A DNA stretch of 64,000 nt, taken from Planctomycetaceae bacterium. Its GTDB lineage: Bacteria; Planctomycetota; Planctomycetia; Planctomycetales; Planctomycetaceae. The stretch lies in the NCBI GenBank assembly GCA_002724315.1, contig PBOJ01000131.1, forward strand, positions 62,001 through 126,000, in the 5' to 3' direction. Shown piece by piece: positions 17,579-27,211 of the stretch (position 1 is its first letter; each line of letters opens with the position of its first letter). The notes under the pieces were generated by a model. The model ran no database searches, was not told the DNA's origin, and saw only the letters and a program-made list of their open reading frames with translations. The translations under genes were made by a program, and so were the position numbers.

Positions 17579-19021
17579 TCAGCCTGTCGTTTCGAGAGGG
17601 GGGGCATTCCGGGTTGGGCCGACCAGTGTGGCGACCACGTAGACCACCGTCGAGACGGCCAGTCCGACATAGACCTCGTGGAGATCCGTCCAGCCGGCCC
17701 GTTTGGCCAACCACCAGGCGATGACGGTGGATCCGCCGGCGACCATCGCGGCGATGGCTGCCGGAGCGCCTGGCCGGTTCCAGTAGAGTCCCACGACCAT
17801 GGTCGAGAGGAAGCAGGCGGCGTAAAGCGATCCGGAGAACGCCGTGATTTCGACGATGTCGGCGAACGGGTTGAGCGCCACCAGCATCGCGGCCAGCGAC
17901 ACGGCCACCACCCACGCCCGGGTGCGGCCGATTGCCCGTGGATCGTCATCGGAGAGCAGTTGCAGGTCGCGGGTGATCGCGCTGGCGGTGACCAGCAGCA
18001 CCGAGTCGAGCGACGACATGGCCGCGGCCAGCAGCACCAGCAGGAAGAAACTGCTGGCCGTCGGGCCCAGGATCTCGGCCTGGCCCAGCAGGTAGGGGGT
18101 CAACTGGTCGGTGTCGGCAGTGATCGTGGCTGCCATTTCGGGAGGGACGATCGTACGGGAGAGGGCACCGACCGGTAGCAGGCAGGCGTAGGTCACGGTG
18201 ATCAGGATCGGTGCCACGATCCGGGCGGTTTTCAGCGCGCGTTCGTCCTTCAGGCCGTAGATTCTCGAGACCTGGCGAGGGTCGACCAGCAGCTTCAGGC
18301 CCCCGGCCAGGCCGATGCCCAGGATGACCAGCAACGGGGTGGGACCGTCCCAGGAGACGAGCCGAGGGTCGATCGTTTCGAGTTGATCGATCATCGGTCC
18401 CAGTCCCCCGCCCCTGGAGAGCACGGCGAAGAGAATCAGCACGGCACCGATGGTCATCAACAGCCCCTGGAAACTGTCGGTGAGCACGACCGACCGGAAC
18501 CCCCCCAGCAGGGTGTAGGCGGTGACCACGGCGAAGACAGCCACTGCCGAGACCGTGTAGCTCAGGCCCAGGAACTGCGAGAGTGCCACCGACGACCCCT
18601 TGTAGATGGCGACCAGGTACAGTCCCGAAGCGAGCAGGATGACCACGGCGGTGATCCGTCGCACGGCCACCGATCGGTAGCGAGCCCCGAGGAAATCGGC
18701 GACGGTCAGCGACCGGTATTCCCGTGACCGCCGGTAGAACCGTGGTGCGACCACCAGCCAACTCAGCCAGCACAAGGGCCCGTAGATGCCGACCTTCAGC
18801 CACCAGGCCAGCCCCGCTTCCCAGCTTTCTCCCGCCTGTCCGATGAAGCTGTTGGTGCTGACAAAGGTGGCGTAGAACGAGAAGGCGATCACCACGCCGC
18901 CGAGGCTGCGGCCGGCGACCAGGTAATCGGACAGCGAGCGAGTGTTCCTGGAACCCTCGCGGCCGTGGTGCACCAGCAGCAGCAGGTAGGCGGCAATCAG
19001 GAACAGTCGAAACCAGGGCAT
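17579..19021 (-). CDS. Sodium/solute symporter (SSS family)
   Basis: A 480-residue integral membrane protein with about 13 hydrophobic helices. Family features include SDYLVAGRSLGG near the N-terminus, SFYATFVSTNSFIGQAG (the SSS substrate/ion-binding helix 1 region), LTVADFLGARY and the TAYTLLGGFRSVVLTDSFQG signature, followed by AAMSSLDSVLL. SSS carriers couple sodium influx to uptake of sugars, amino acids, nucleobases, urea or organic acids. Immediate linkage to the N-carbamoyl-amino-acid hydrolase suggests an N-carbamoyl amino acid, hydantoin-like or related substrate; this is inference. It is divergent from the secreted propeller gene at 19161, with about 140 nt between the start codons. 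Confidence 0.9.
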   Translation of the reverse strand: MPWFRLFLIAAYLLLLVHHGREGSRNTRSLSDYLVAGRSLGGVVIAFSFYATFVSTNSFIGQAGESWEAGLAWWLKVGIYGPLCWLSWLVVAPRFYRRSREYRSLTVADFLGARYRSVAVRRITAVVILLASGLYLVAIYKGSSVALSQFLGLSYTVSAVAVFAVVTAYTLLGGFRSVVLTDSFQGLLMTIGAVLILFAVLSRGGGLGPMIDQLETIDPRLVSWDGPTPLLVILGIGLAGGLKLLVDPRQVSRIYGLKDERALKTARIVAPILITVTYACLLPVGALSRTIVPPEMAATITADTDQLTPYLLGQAEILGPTASSFFLLVLLAAAMSSLDSVLLVTASAITRDLQLLSDDDPRAIGRTRAWVVAVSLAAMLVALNPFADIVEITAFSGSLYAACFLSTMVVGLYWNRPGAPAAIAAMVAGGSTVIAWWLAKRAGWTDLHEVYVGLAVSTVVYVVATLVGPTRNAPPLETTG

Positions 19022-19160
19022 CCCACGAAGGGAATCTCATGACCGACGGTTGTCAACTCATCCCGTGACGAACTCGTCCTGCAGATCTCCCTTCGGTTGG
19101 CTCACCATCGGCCGGCGTGTCACAATGCCCGTCGTCTTTCAGTTCCTCGAGGCCGTCCCG

Positions 19161-20549
19161 ATGCGTTGCCCGCTTTTGCTGATCCTGGCTGTTGTTGCGT
19201 GTTCACAGCAGGGAATAGCCGCCAAGCCACTGGCTATCGGTTCAAGGCTTGAACCGCTTGTCGATCGGTTCCTGGTCGATTCGTTTTCCGGCGACGCTGC
19301 CCAGGTGATGCACCGGCCGGCGGCGAAAGAAGTCGTGTTGGTCACCGGCAAGCCGTGGGAAGGGAACACGTCGGCCTACTACACCGTCTTCCGGGACGGG
19401 GACATTTTCCGGATGTACTACCGGGGGTCTCATGCCGACCCGAAGATGAAGCGGACACACCGCGAGGTGACCTGTTACGCAGAAAGCCGGGACGGGATCC
19501 ATTGGACCAAGCCGGAACTGGGCCTGTTCGATTTCAAGGGCTCCAGGAAGAACAACATCGTCTGGGACGGCATCGGAACGCACTGTTTCGCTGCCTTCAA
19601 GGATACGAACCCGAAATGTCCACCCAAGGCACGGTACAAGGCGATTTCTGCCGGGCGATCCCAAGACAAGCGGGGGCTGTACATCTTTCAGTCGCCCGAT
19701 GCGATTCACTGGAAGCTGATGGCTGATGGTCCGGTGATCACCAGGGGGGCATTCGATTCGCAGAACCTGGCCTTCTTCGATCCCCATGTCGGACTGTACC
19801 GGGCTTACCACCGCATCTTCATCGGAGGTGTGCGGGCGATCATGACCGAGACATCGCGTGACTACCGTTCCTGGACCGAACCGGTGCTGTTGAAGTACCC
19901 GAAGGGGACACCCAATGAGCACCTTTACACCAACACTGTCCGCAATTATCCCGGGGCCGAACACATCCTGCTGGGGTTCCCGACCCGTTACTTGCCCAAA
20001 GAGGGCAGCCGGGTCGAGCCGGTGATGATGACCAGCCGCGACGGAGTGAACTTCCGTCGCTGGACCAAGGCCGTCGTTCCGGAAACCGCTCCCAAGGATC
20101 GGGGGGGCAACCGCAGCAATTACATGACCTGGGGTGTGCTGGAATTGCCCGGTCGGCCCGGCGAATTCTCGGTTTTCGCCACCGAGGCCTACTACGAGGG
20201 GCCCGACAGCCGGGTGCGTCGATTCGTCTACCGCAAGGATGGCCTGGTGTCGGTCCGGGCTGGACGGGGCGGATTGACGACCAGAGCTCTGACGTTCAAG
20301 GGACGCCAACTGGTGATCAATCACCGGGCACGATCCCGCAGCGGTTCGATCCGTGTCGAGTTGCTCGATGATGAGGGGAACCCGATCGATGGCTTCGAAG
20401 CGTCCGACTGTGTGCCGCTGGCAGGCGATCACCTGGCCTCTCGGGTGGCCTGGAAGGGGCAGCGGGATCTGGCGAGGCTGTCGGGTATGCCGATCCAACT
20501 GCGTTTCGTCATCCGAGACGCCGAGTTGTTTTCGCTCCGGTTCCAGTGA
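19161..20549 (+). CDS. Exported five-bladed beta-propeller protein, glycosyl-hydrolase-43/32-like
   Basis: A 462-residue protein starting at the ATG at 19161 (GAGG 8 nt upstream; in-frame upstream ATGs give a non-hydrophobic extension). The N-terminus is a signal peptide; a VVAC motif ending at residue 14 could be a lipobox. The body has repeated propeller-like segments such as RDGDIFRMYYRGS, ESRDGIHWTKPELG, SPDAIHWKLM and TSRDGVNFRRWTKAVV, as in arabinanase/invertase-fold families. It is clearly paralogous to the protein at 48874-50553, with matching segments around AESRDGIHW and FDFKGSRKNN. Catalytic acids are not assigned, so enzymatic activity is uncertain. It lies 71 nt upstream of the PVC-type heme protein on the same strand. 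Confidence 0.8.
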   Translation: MRCPLLLILAVVACSQQGIAAKPLAIGSRLEPLVDRFLVDSFSGDAAQVMHRPAAKEVVLVTGKPWEGNTSAYYTVFRDGDIFRMYYRGSHADPKMKRTHREVTCYAESRDGIHWTKPELGLFDFKGSRKNNIVWDGIGTHCFAAFKDTNPKCPPKARYKAISAGRSQDKRGLYIFQSPDAIHWKLMADGPVITRGAFDSQNLAFFDPHVGLYRAYHRIFIGGVRAIMTETSRDYRSWTEPVLLKYPKGTPNEHLYTNTVRNYPGAEHILLGFPTRYLPKEGSRVEPVMMTSRDGVNFRRWTKAVVPETAPKDRGGNRSNYMTWGVLELPGRPGEFSVFATEAYYEGPDSRVRRFVYRKDGLVSVRAGRGGLTTRALTFKGRQLVINHRARSRSGSIRVELLDDEGNPIDGFEASDCVPLAGDHLASRVAWKGQRDLARLSGMPIQLRFVIRDAELFSLRFQ

Positions 20550-20620
20550 GCCGAGCAATTGTTCAGTCCGGTGACCGATTGTTCGGGCCCGGCACCGATG
20601 ACCCCGATCGAGATGTGACC

Positions 20621-23600
20621 ATGATGTTGCTGCGCCGCCAACCACTTAGCTGCCGCCGGTTGGCAGTTCTGCTGGTGCTCACTCTCGTTGGGTCGACCGT
20701 CACGGCCGCCGGTGTCGAGTACCGCCTGACCGACCCCGCGCTGGAGGTCGTTCCGATCGACAGTTCGCCGCGTGAATCGTTTCTGTCGATGCGGGCCGAT
20801 GCGGCTGGGAGGTTGTTCGTCGGGGGACGAGAAGCGATTTTCGTCTACGAGCCGGATGACACATCGACATCCGGTGGGCTGGGCAAGCGGCAGGAGATTT
20901 TTCGGTTCCCGGCCGACTCGTGGGTCTACGATCTCGAGATCCGCGGCAATGATCTTTACGCGATGACCAACCGGGCGTTGTACCTGCTGCCCGGGGCCGT
21001 CACGAAACGGAACGGAGTCCAGGCCAGGCGGCTGGTCTGGGGACACCCCGACTATCATCCTCACCAGTGTTTCCACGGACTGGCCTGGGGGCCCGACGGT
21101 TACCTCTACCTGTCGCTGGGTGACATGCTGGTCTTCTACGGTGACTTCCGTCGCCCCGATCACTGGGGGCACTGGACGTTCTTCTGCCAGCCCAAGGGGA
21201 CGAAGGTCCCCTACACGGGAGTCGGCGGCGTGTTGAGGTGCCGTCCCGACGGCAGTGATCTGCAGGTGGTGGCCCGCGGAACGCGGAACAGTTGCGGGCT
21301 GGTGTTTGACAGCCGCTGGAACCTGTTCACACACGACAACGACCACGAAGGCCTGCCCCTGGATTACGTCCCCGGCCGCCTGTTGCACGTCACGCCCGGA
21401 GCCGACTTCGGATGGCCGCGGGGGTGGATGCCGACAAAGACCCCCGACCGCGCCGACCTGCTCCGGACGATGGTCAAGGACATGGGCCGAGGGGTTCCGG
21501 TGGGCCAGACGTACTACGATGAACCCGGATTGCCGGAACGATATCGAGGCAACCTGTTGCTGGCTCGCTGGGGGCGTCGAGCGGTGACACGGTATGTGGT
21601 TCGCCGTCATGGAGCGACGTTCCAGGCCACCGAACACGTGTTGCTCGAAGGCCTCGACACCGCCCGTCCGGTCGGTGTTGCGGTCGGGCGTGGCGGCAAT
21701 GTCTTCGTGACGTTGGCTTACATGGCTCACAACGAGGGTTCGCCTGTCTACCGCAGTGACCTGTTGATGATTCGGCGAAAGGACCCTGCCGGCCGACGTC
21801 GTTTCCGAGGCTTTGACATGCTCGAGGCTTCCCCTCAACAACTGTTTGCCGAACTGGGCCGGGGCGGATCGTGGCCGGCGCGGCGGGCCTACGTCGAACT
21901 GGTCAGGCGAGGTCGTGACGCGGTGGCTGGCGTGGTCGATCGACTGAAAGCCTCGAACCCCGAACGGTCCGGGTATCCTCACCTGGTCTGGCTGGCCGCC
22001 CATTCGGCTCGACTTGGCTGGGTCGAGCGTCGGAAGGTGGTGCCCCAACTGGTGGACCTGGTTCGAGACAGTGACTCACCGGCCCGGGGTGTCGCAACAC
22101 GGGCGTTGGCCGAGTGCTTTGGTGCCGACGGGGAACTGAAGACGCTCTGGGAAGGGCTGTTGTCTGACAGCGATCCTCGCGTCCAGCAATTCGCCGTGAT
22201 CGCCCAGGCCACCAGTCCGGCTCCGAGCCTGACGACGATAGCTGCCGGTCCGGCCAGGTCGACCGATTCCTACGTTCGCCAGTCCGCCTTCCAGGTGATG
22301 GCTCGGCACGGTTCTCTGAAACAACTGGCCGGCTGGGCCACCTCTCGAGACGATCGTATCCGCCTGGCCGCTGTGCTTGCCATCGGCACCCGCCTGACGA
22401 TTCCCCCCGCCGTGGGGTCTCTCCGGCCAGGGCTGCCGTTGGGAAAATGGCCCAACCCCAAGGTCTACAGGGTGACTTATGTCGGCCAGACGGTGGACGT
22501 GCGCAAGCTGGGACCGGTTGGCGTGTTTTCCACGGCAGATCATTGGAGAGCGGGCAAGCACACGCCGGAACAGGAAACGCTTTTTGCTCTGCTGCTGGCT
22601 CGGTTGAGCGACAACTCCGAAGCGGTACGACTGCAGGCGGCTCACTACCTGTCGCTGACGCGGGATCCCCGTTCCGAATCACGCGTGGACGCGGTGCGTC
22701 GCCAGAGCGAACGACAACGGCTGAAGCGGGCACCGATCCGCGGTGTGGCCGAGTTGTGGGTCAGTGGCCCCTTCGACGATCGCGGTGCCGGATTCCAAAC
22801 GGTGCACCCACCGGAAACCAGGGCGGTCGACGTGGCCGGACGTTTTGCTGTCGGAAAGAAGACGATCAGGTGGGAGAAACTGAAGCCGATCCGGATGTTC
22901 GACTTCCACAGGAAATACGGCGATACCGATGGTGCGTCGTGCTACGCCTACCTGCGTTTGATCAGTCCCCGCCGCCAGCAGGTGTTGCTCACACCCGGCT
23001 CTGACGACGGTTTGAAGGTCTGGGTCAATGGTCGGAAGGTGCACGAAAACGACATTGCCCGCGGCGGTCTTCCGTTGCAGGACGTGGTCTTTGCCGAACT
23101 GGAACCCGGCAGCAACGAGGTGCTGTTCCGGGTCCGCAATGTCGTGGGGGAGCACTGTCTGTACCTGCACTACCGGTCACTGGGGGGCTCGGTGCAGGCG
23201 ACTCTGCCCGAGCCGCTGGATGCCGGTGGGTTGGCGGCGAGATTGAAGGAGGCGGCCAAGGGAGGAAAGCAAAAGGTCGCAGCGGCTTTTCTGGATGTCG
23301 ACTGGACCACGGAGGCGACTCGTGGCGACAAGGCGAGGGGAAAGAAACTGTTTGCCGCTTCGGGGATCGGATGCGCCAAGTGTCACGCGGCGAAGGGGCT
23401 GGCGGCCGTTCCTGGAGCTCCCAGCCTGACCGGGGCCGGCAAGAGGTTCACCGTGCAGTACCTGGTCGAGAGCGTCCTGCTGCCCAATCGCCGGATCTCT
23501 CCGGTCTTTCGCTCGACGGTCATTGTCACCAGCAAAGGAAAGGTCGTGACCGGACTGGTTGTGGGGGAGACCGGCCAGGCGGTCACCGTGCTGACCCCGG

Positions 23601-23734
23601 AAGCGAAGCGGGTCGAGATCTCTAAGGGAGAGATTGAGGAGCGGAAGACCCAGAACGTCTCGGCGATGCCCGCCGGGCTGGTCAAGACGCCCAGGGAACT
23701 CCGGGACCTGCTGGCGTACCTGTTGGCCCAGTGA
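20621..23734 (+). CDS. PVC-type heme-binding protein: glucose-dehydrogenase-like propeller, HEAT-like repeats, C-terminal cytochrome c
   Basis: A 1037-residue exported protein starting at the ATG at 20621, directly before a signal peptide (LAVLLVLTLVGSTVTAA). An in-frame GTG at 20546 overlapping the previous stop is an alternative. Residues about 40-390 form a sugar-dehydrogenase-like propeller (GLAWGPDGYLYLSLGD, GTRNSCGLVFDSRWNLFTHDND, PGADFGW). About 400-700 is helical and HEAT-like. A jelly-roll/PA14-like segment follows (about 725-870, TPGSDDGLKVWVNG). The C-terminus is a cytochrome c domain with CAKCH at 918-922 and an axial-Met candidate in VSAMPAG. This architecture is characteristic of Planctomycetes and Verrucomicrobia and is thought to oxidise carbohydrates or related substrates in the periplasm; the substrate is unknown. 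Confidence 0.88.
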   Translation: MMLLRRQPLSCRRLAVLLVLTLVGSTVTAAGVEYRLTDPALEVVPIDSSPRESFLSMRADAAGRLFVGGREAIFVYEPDDTSTSGGLGKRQEIFRFPADSWVYDLEIRGNDLYAMTNRALYLLPGAVTKRNGVQARRLVWGHPDYHPHQCFHGLAWGPDGYLYLSLGDMLVFYGDFRRPDHWGHWTFFCQPKGTKVPYTGVGGVLRCRPDGSDLQVVARGTRNSCGLVFDSRWNLFTHDNDHEGLPLDYVPGRLLHVTPGADFGWPRGWMPTKTPDRADLLRTMVKDMGRGVPVGQTYYDEPGLPERYRGNLLLARWGRRAVTRYVVRRHGATFQATEHVLLEGLDTARPVGVAVGRGGNVFVTLAYMAHNEGSPVYRSDLLMIRRKDPAGRRRFRGFDMLEASPQQLFAELGRGGSWPARRAYVELVRRGRDAVAGVVDRLKASNPERSGYPHLVWLAAHSARLGWVERRKVVPQLVDLVRDSDSPARGVATRALAECFGADGELKTLWEGLLSDSDPRVQQFAVIAQATSPAPSLTTIAAGPARSTDSYVRQSAFQVMARHGSLKQLAGWATSRDDRIRLAAVLAIGTRLTIPPAVGSLRPGLPLGKWPNPKVYRVTYVGQTVDVRKLGPVGVFSTADHWRAGKHTPEQETLFALLLARLSDNSEAVRLQAAHYLSLTRDPRSESRVDAVRRQSERQRLKRAPIRGVAELWVSGPFDDRGAGFQTVHPPETRAVDVAGRFAVGKKTIRWEKLKPIRMFDFHRKYGDTDGASCYAYLRLISPRRQQVLLTPGSDDGLKVWVNGRKVHENDIARGGLPLQDVVFAELEPGSNEVLFRVRNVVGEHCLYLHYRSLGGSVQATLPEPLDAGGLAARLKEAAKGGKQKVAAAFLDVDWTTEATRGDKARGKKLFAASGIGCAKCHAAKGLAAVPGAPSLTGAGKRFTVQYLVESVLLPNRRISPVFRSTVIVTSKGKVVTGLVVGETGQAVTVLTPEAKRVEISKGEIEERKTQNVSAMPAGLVKTPRELRDLLAYLLAQ

Positions 23735-23757
23735 GGCGGTGGTGGGGCGGAGTCGGC

Positions 23758-25104
23758 TTAGCCGAGTTCGGTCGGACGTTCGGCGTCTCCGAACCGCTCG
23801 ATCGGGACGCCGGCTCGCTGGAGCAACGCCAGGTGCAGCCGTGACATCGACATCTCTCGACGGGGTTTCAACACTCGCCCGCCACGGATCGTTCCCCCTC
23901 CCCCTCCGGCGATCAGCAGGGGAAGGTTCTCTTCGGCATGCGCGTGCCCGTCGGCGATACTCGAACCGTAGACGATCATCGAATTGTCCAGCAGGGTCCG
24001 CTCGCCCTCGGTGATCGATTTCAGCCGCCCGAGGAACCAGGCCAGTTGTTCGTGATGCCAGCGGGTGACCAGGTTGTACATCCGCTTCTTTTCCTCGGCC
24101 GACTTCCAGGACGTCGTTCCGTCGTCGTCCTCGGTTTTGCCGTCGTAGTCCTTCCAGTGTGACAGGGCATGCCAGGTGCCTTTGACCCCGTCCAGGAAGT
24201 TGAAGTAGCGGTTGCTTTGGCCGTGATCGAGCATGAACGTCGAAACGCGGGTGGCATCAGCCCAGAAGGCCAGTACGATCATCTCGAACATCACCCGGAT
24301 GTACTCCCGGTGCGAATCGGGGATTCCCGGTCCGGGCCGGACAAGTTGCCGCTTGAGGGCCTGTGAACGATCGGCCTGGCGGTCGGCAAACGCCAGCTTC
24401 CGCTCGATGCTGCGGATCGACTCGAGATACTCGTCCAGTTTCCGCCTGTCGGCAAAGCTGCCCCGGCGTTTCAGCGACCGGGCGTCCTCGCGGACCAGGT
24501 CGAGCACTGATCGCTCCGAGGTTGAGGCCGGGCCGCGACGGAACATGCGGTCAAAGATCACCCGGGGTTCAATGTCGCGAGGGGCCGGCGTTTTCGGAGA
24601 GGTCCACGAGAGCGTGTTGCGAACCAGGCTGTTACTGAAAAAACCCTCTCCTCTCAGCGACAATTCCAGCGACGGCAGCAGCGTCTTCTGTCCAATGGTT
24701 CTCGCGGCCAGCTGGTCGGCCGAGACTCCTCCGGCATCGATCCGACGGCCGTTGTAATCTCCGGCGGTCAACCAGGTCGCTGTTCCGGCCCCGTGGCCGT
24801 TGCCTTCGGGTGTCCACATGTTGCGGATCACGACCAGTTGTTGCTGGAAAGGCTTCAGTGGTTCCATCCAGCGGTTGAGCGAACCGATTGTTCCGCCGGG
24901 GGCGACCTGCCGGGGATCCCAGGCCCCATTGGCGACCCCGTTGGGGAAATACAGGTAGGCCAGGCGTCGCGGCGCGGCGGATTCGGTGTCGGCCGTCTCT
25001 GCCGATTCGGTGTGGGGGCTCATCACGTCCAGCAACGGCAGCGCGATGGCGGCACCGGTGCCCTGGAGCATGCTGCGGCGCGAGATGGCGAAACGGTGTG
25101 TCAT
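23758..25104 (-). CDS. DUF1552 protein, Tat-exported
   Basis: A 448-residue protein beginning with a twin-arginine signal (ISRRSMLQGTGAAIALPLL). It is recognisable as DUF1552 by PRRLAYLYFPNGVANGAWDP, LKPFQQQLVVIRNMW, GHGAGTATWLTA and the C-terminal YGSSIADGHAHAEENLPLLIAGGGG. The function of this planctomycete family is not established; structurally it is related to the alkaline-phosphatase/sulfatase-like DUF1501 group. Its ATG overlaps the stop of the upstream DUF1592 gene as ATGA, a pairing seen throughout planctomycete genomes, so the two proteins probably act together in the periplasm. Confidence 0.92.
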   Translation of the reverse strand: MTHRFAISRRSMLQGTGAAIALPLLDVMSPHTESAETADTESAAPRRLAYLYFPNGVANGAWDPRQVAPGGTIGSLNRWMEPLKPFQQQLVVIRNMWTPEGNGHGAGTATWLTAGDYNGRRIDAGGVSADQLAARTIGQKTLLPSLELSLRGEGFFSNSLVRNTLSWTSPKTPAPRDIEPRVIFDRMFRRGPASTSERSVLDLVREDARSLKRRGSFADRRKLDEYLESIRSIERKLAFADRQADRSQALKRQLVRPGPGIPDSHREYIRVMFEMIVLAFWADATRVSTFMLDHGQSNRYFNFLDGVKGTWHALSHWKDYDGKTEDDDGTTSWKSAEEKKRMYNLVTRWHHEQLAWFLGRLKSITEGERTLLDNSMIVYGSSIADGHAHAEENLPLLIAGGGGGTIRGGRVLKPRREMSMSRLHLALLQRAGVPIERFGDAERPTELG

Positions 25105-27065
25105 GAAGAGGGCCGGCCTGGTTGCCGTTGCCGGTTGCGGAAAGGGTAACTGCGGGTGATGGCCCGGATCAATGTCCCGAAACGGAACTCATTGGCCGCC
25201 ATGGTCTTTCGGATCGCCCGCACAGCGGTTTCGTCATAGTACTCCAGTTGTCGTCCCAGGGAGTAGGCGAGCATCTTGCGGATGACCTGGTTGACCAACT
25301 GCTCCTGGCGCCTGGCCAGCAGGATCCTGCGGAGTCCGGCCGGGCCGCTGAACTTGTGGCCTTCCGGTAGCGAGGCCGATGCGTCGACGGTGTGTCGGCG
25401 TCGTCGGGTTCGCCAGCGACCGAACCAGTCGTAATTCTCGAGGCTCAGGCCCAGCGGGTCGATCGCGTCGTGACACGCGGCACAACGGCGATCTTTTCGG
25501 TGAAGTTCCAGTTTCTGTCGTCTCGAAAGTCGGGATCTCTCGGCCAACTCTTCGGACAGTTCGCTGGCCCCCGGCGGTGGGGGCGGAGGCGGGGTTCCGA
25601 GCAGGTCCGCCAGGATCCAGCGGCCGCGATTGATCGGGCTGGTCCGGCCGGGGAACGATGTCACCGTCAACAGGCTGGCCTGTCCGATCAGGCCACCCCG
25701 TTGATCGGTCTTCAATTCGACCCGACGCATTTTCGGTCCCCGCACATTCCCGATGCGGTAGAACTTCGCCAGTTCCTGGTTGAGGAAGGTGTAGCGAGCG
25801 TCGATCAGTCGGGAGATGGGCTGGTTGTCCCGGACCAGCGACACGAAGAACATCGCCGTCTCGGCTCGCATCGCCGTCATCAGGGTCTCGGTGCACCAGG
25901 GATTGTCGATCGGGTCGGCGCGGATGCGGGTGCCCAGGTGCACCGATCCGAGCCACTGCCCGGCGAACCGGGTTCCAAGTGTTTCGGCGCGGGGGTCAGC
26001 CAGCATGCGGGTGATTTCGGCGTCGAGCATGTCGGGTTGGTCGAGCGTGCCCTGGCCGGCGAGCTGCGTGAGACGTTCGTCAGGCATCGTGGCCCAGAGG
26101 AAGTAAGAGAGTCGCGAGGCGAGGTCGTGATCGCTGATGGCGGTCGGTCCGTCGCCGGTCAGTGGTGTCTCGGCCTTCATCAGGAATGATGGTGAGACCA
26201 GGGCAGCCTGCAGGATCTCGCGGATCGCCAGGTTGAAGCCGGATCCGGACCGTCGTCGTGCCAGGACGGCCGAGACGTAACGCTCGCGGGTCGATGCCGG
26301 CACCGGACGACGGAAGGCCCGGGGCAGGAACCTGCCGAGGATGCGGGAGGCTGCCTCGCGGTCGCTGATGTCTCCTCCGGGGCGGACGAACAGAATTCTC
26401 GCCACGGCTTTTTTCTGAGCTTCGGTCTGCGGTTCAAGAGGCAGGGCTGCGTTGAGGACCTTTTCGGCCGCGCCCAGGTAACGCTCCATCAGGATCGGCT
26501 GCAAGAACAGCGTGTTGGCACTGTTGTCGAACCCACTGGTGCCGCTGAGTTCCGAGGGGAATTGCGAGGCCGGGCGGACGTCGACACCGAACAGGTCCCG
26601 TACCGTATTGTCGTACTCGTGGTGGGTCAGCCTGCGAATCGGCACGTCGCCGGGGTTGTTGATCGTCGAGTAGTCGAACTCGTCAACCTGGACACGGATC
26701 CAGGCAACCAGGCGACGGCGCGTGGCGTCGTCGGGTTGTTCCTCGTCTTCCGGGGGCATGAAGCGGTGTCCGACCAGAAACGCGATGTTGTTCCAGGTGT
26801 CCCGGTCTCGGACCAGCGGCTTGCGGTTCAGTGCGGTCTCCAATTGCAGGCCACCCTCACTGGTCTCCGGGCCGTGGCAGCCGGTGCAATACCGCCGCAG
26901 GATTGGCAGGATGTCGCGGGTGGCCTGCGGCGACCTCGCCTGACGAAGGTCGGCGTCGGTGACGCGGAGCGGGTTGGATGTGGCAGCCGCTTGTTCCTCC
27001 TGGGCCGGCAGCCCGGGGCTGATTCCAAGCAGGCAGGCTGAGAAGAGAAGGAGGCGAGTGGACAT
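25101..27065 (-). CDS. DUF1587/DUF1592/DUF1588/DUF1585 protein with cytochrome-like CxxCH motifs
   Basis: A 654-residue exported protein. The start is set at the ATG at 27065, which opens a signal peptide (LLLFSACLLGISPGLPA); upstream in-frame sequence is not leader-like. A planctomycete cytochrome-like motif CTGCH lies at residues 60-64. DUF1587 follows (PIRRLTHHEYDNTVRDLFG), then DUF1592 (YFLWATMPDERL), DUF1588 (RRCAACHDAIDPLGLSLENYD, a second CxxCH) and C-terminal DUF1585 (KMLAYSLGRQLEYYDE). Such proteins are probably periplasmic, with one or two heme-binding sites; the reaction is not known. The gene precedes and overlaps the DUF1552 gene. Confidence 0.92.
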   Translation of the reverse strand: MSTRLLLFSACLLGISPGLPAQEEQAAATSNPLRVTDADLRQARSPQATRDILPILRRYCTGCHGPETSEGGLQLETALNRKPLVRDRDTWNNIAFLVGHRFMPPEDEEQPDDATRRRLVAWIRVQVDEFDYSTINNPGDVPIRRLTHHEYDNTVRDLFGVDVRPASQFPSELSGTSGFDNSANTLFLQPILMERYLGAAEKVLNAALPLEPQTEAQKKAVARILFVRPGGDISDREAASRILGRFLPRAFRRPVPASTRERYVSAVLARRRSGSGFNLAIREILQAALVSPSFLMKAETPLTGDGPTAISDHDLASRLSYFLWATMPDERLTQLAGQGTLDQPDMLDAEITRMLADPRAETLGTRFAGQWLGSVHLGTRIRADPIDNPWCTETLMTAMRAETAMFFVSLVRDNQPISRLIDARYTFLNQELAKFYRIGNVRGPKMRRVELKTDQRGGLIGQASLLTVTSFPGRTSPINRGRWILADLLGTPPPPPPPGASELSEELAERSRLSRRQKLELHRKDRRCAACHDAIDPLGLSLENYDWFGRWRTRRRRHTVDASASLPEGHKFSGPAGLRRILLARRQEQLVNQVIRKMLAYSLGRQLEYYDETAVRAIRKTMAANEFRFGTLIRAITRSYPFRNRQRQPGRPSS

Positions 27066-27211
27066 CGGGGGCTCATTCCGGATTTCGGCGTCAGTCAGTC
27101 GATTGTATCGGTCGATTTCTTCGGCGACCAATCGCTGAAGACCGGTTCCATGTCTGGCACTCCCGTCGACCCGACCACGCTTCGGACGTACGATGGAGGC
27201 CGAGGCTGGTC

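Noticed and set aside
19242-22048. Long minus-strand frames (19242-20645 and 20429-22048)
   Set aside because: Opposite to two well-supported exported proteins; translations are low in hydrophobic cores and lack motifs.
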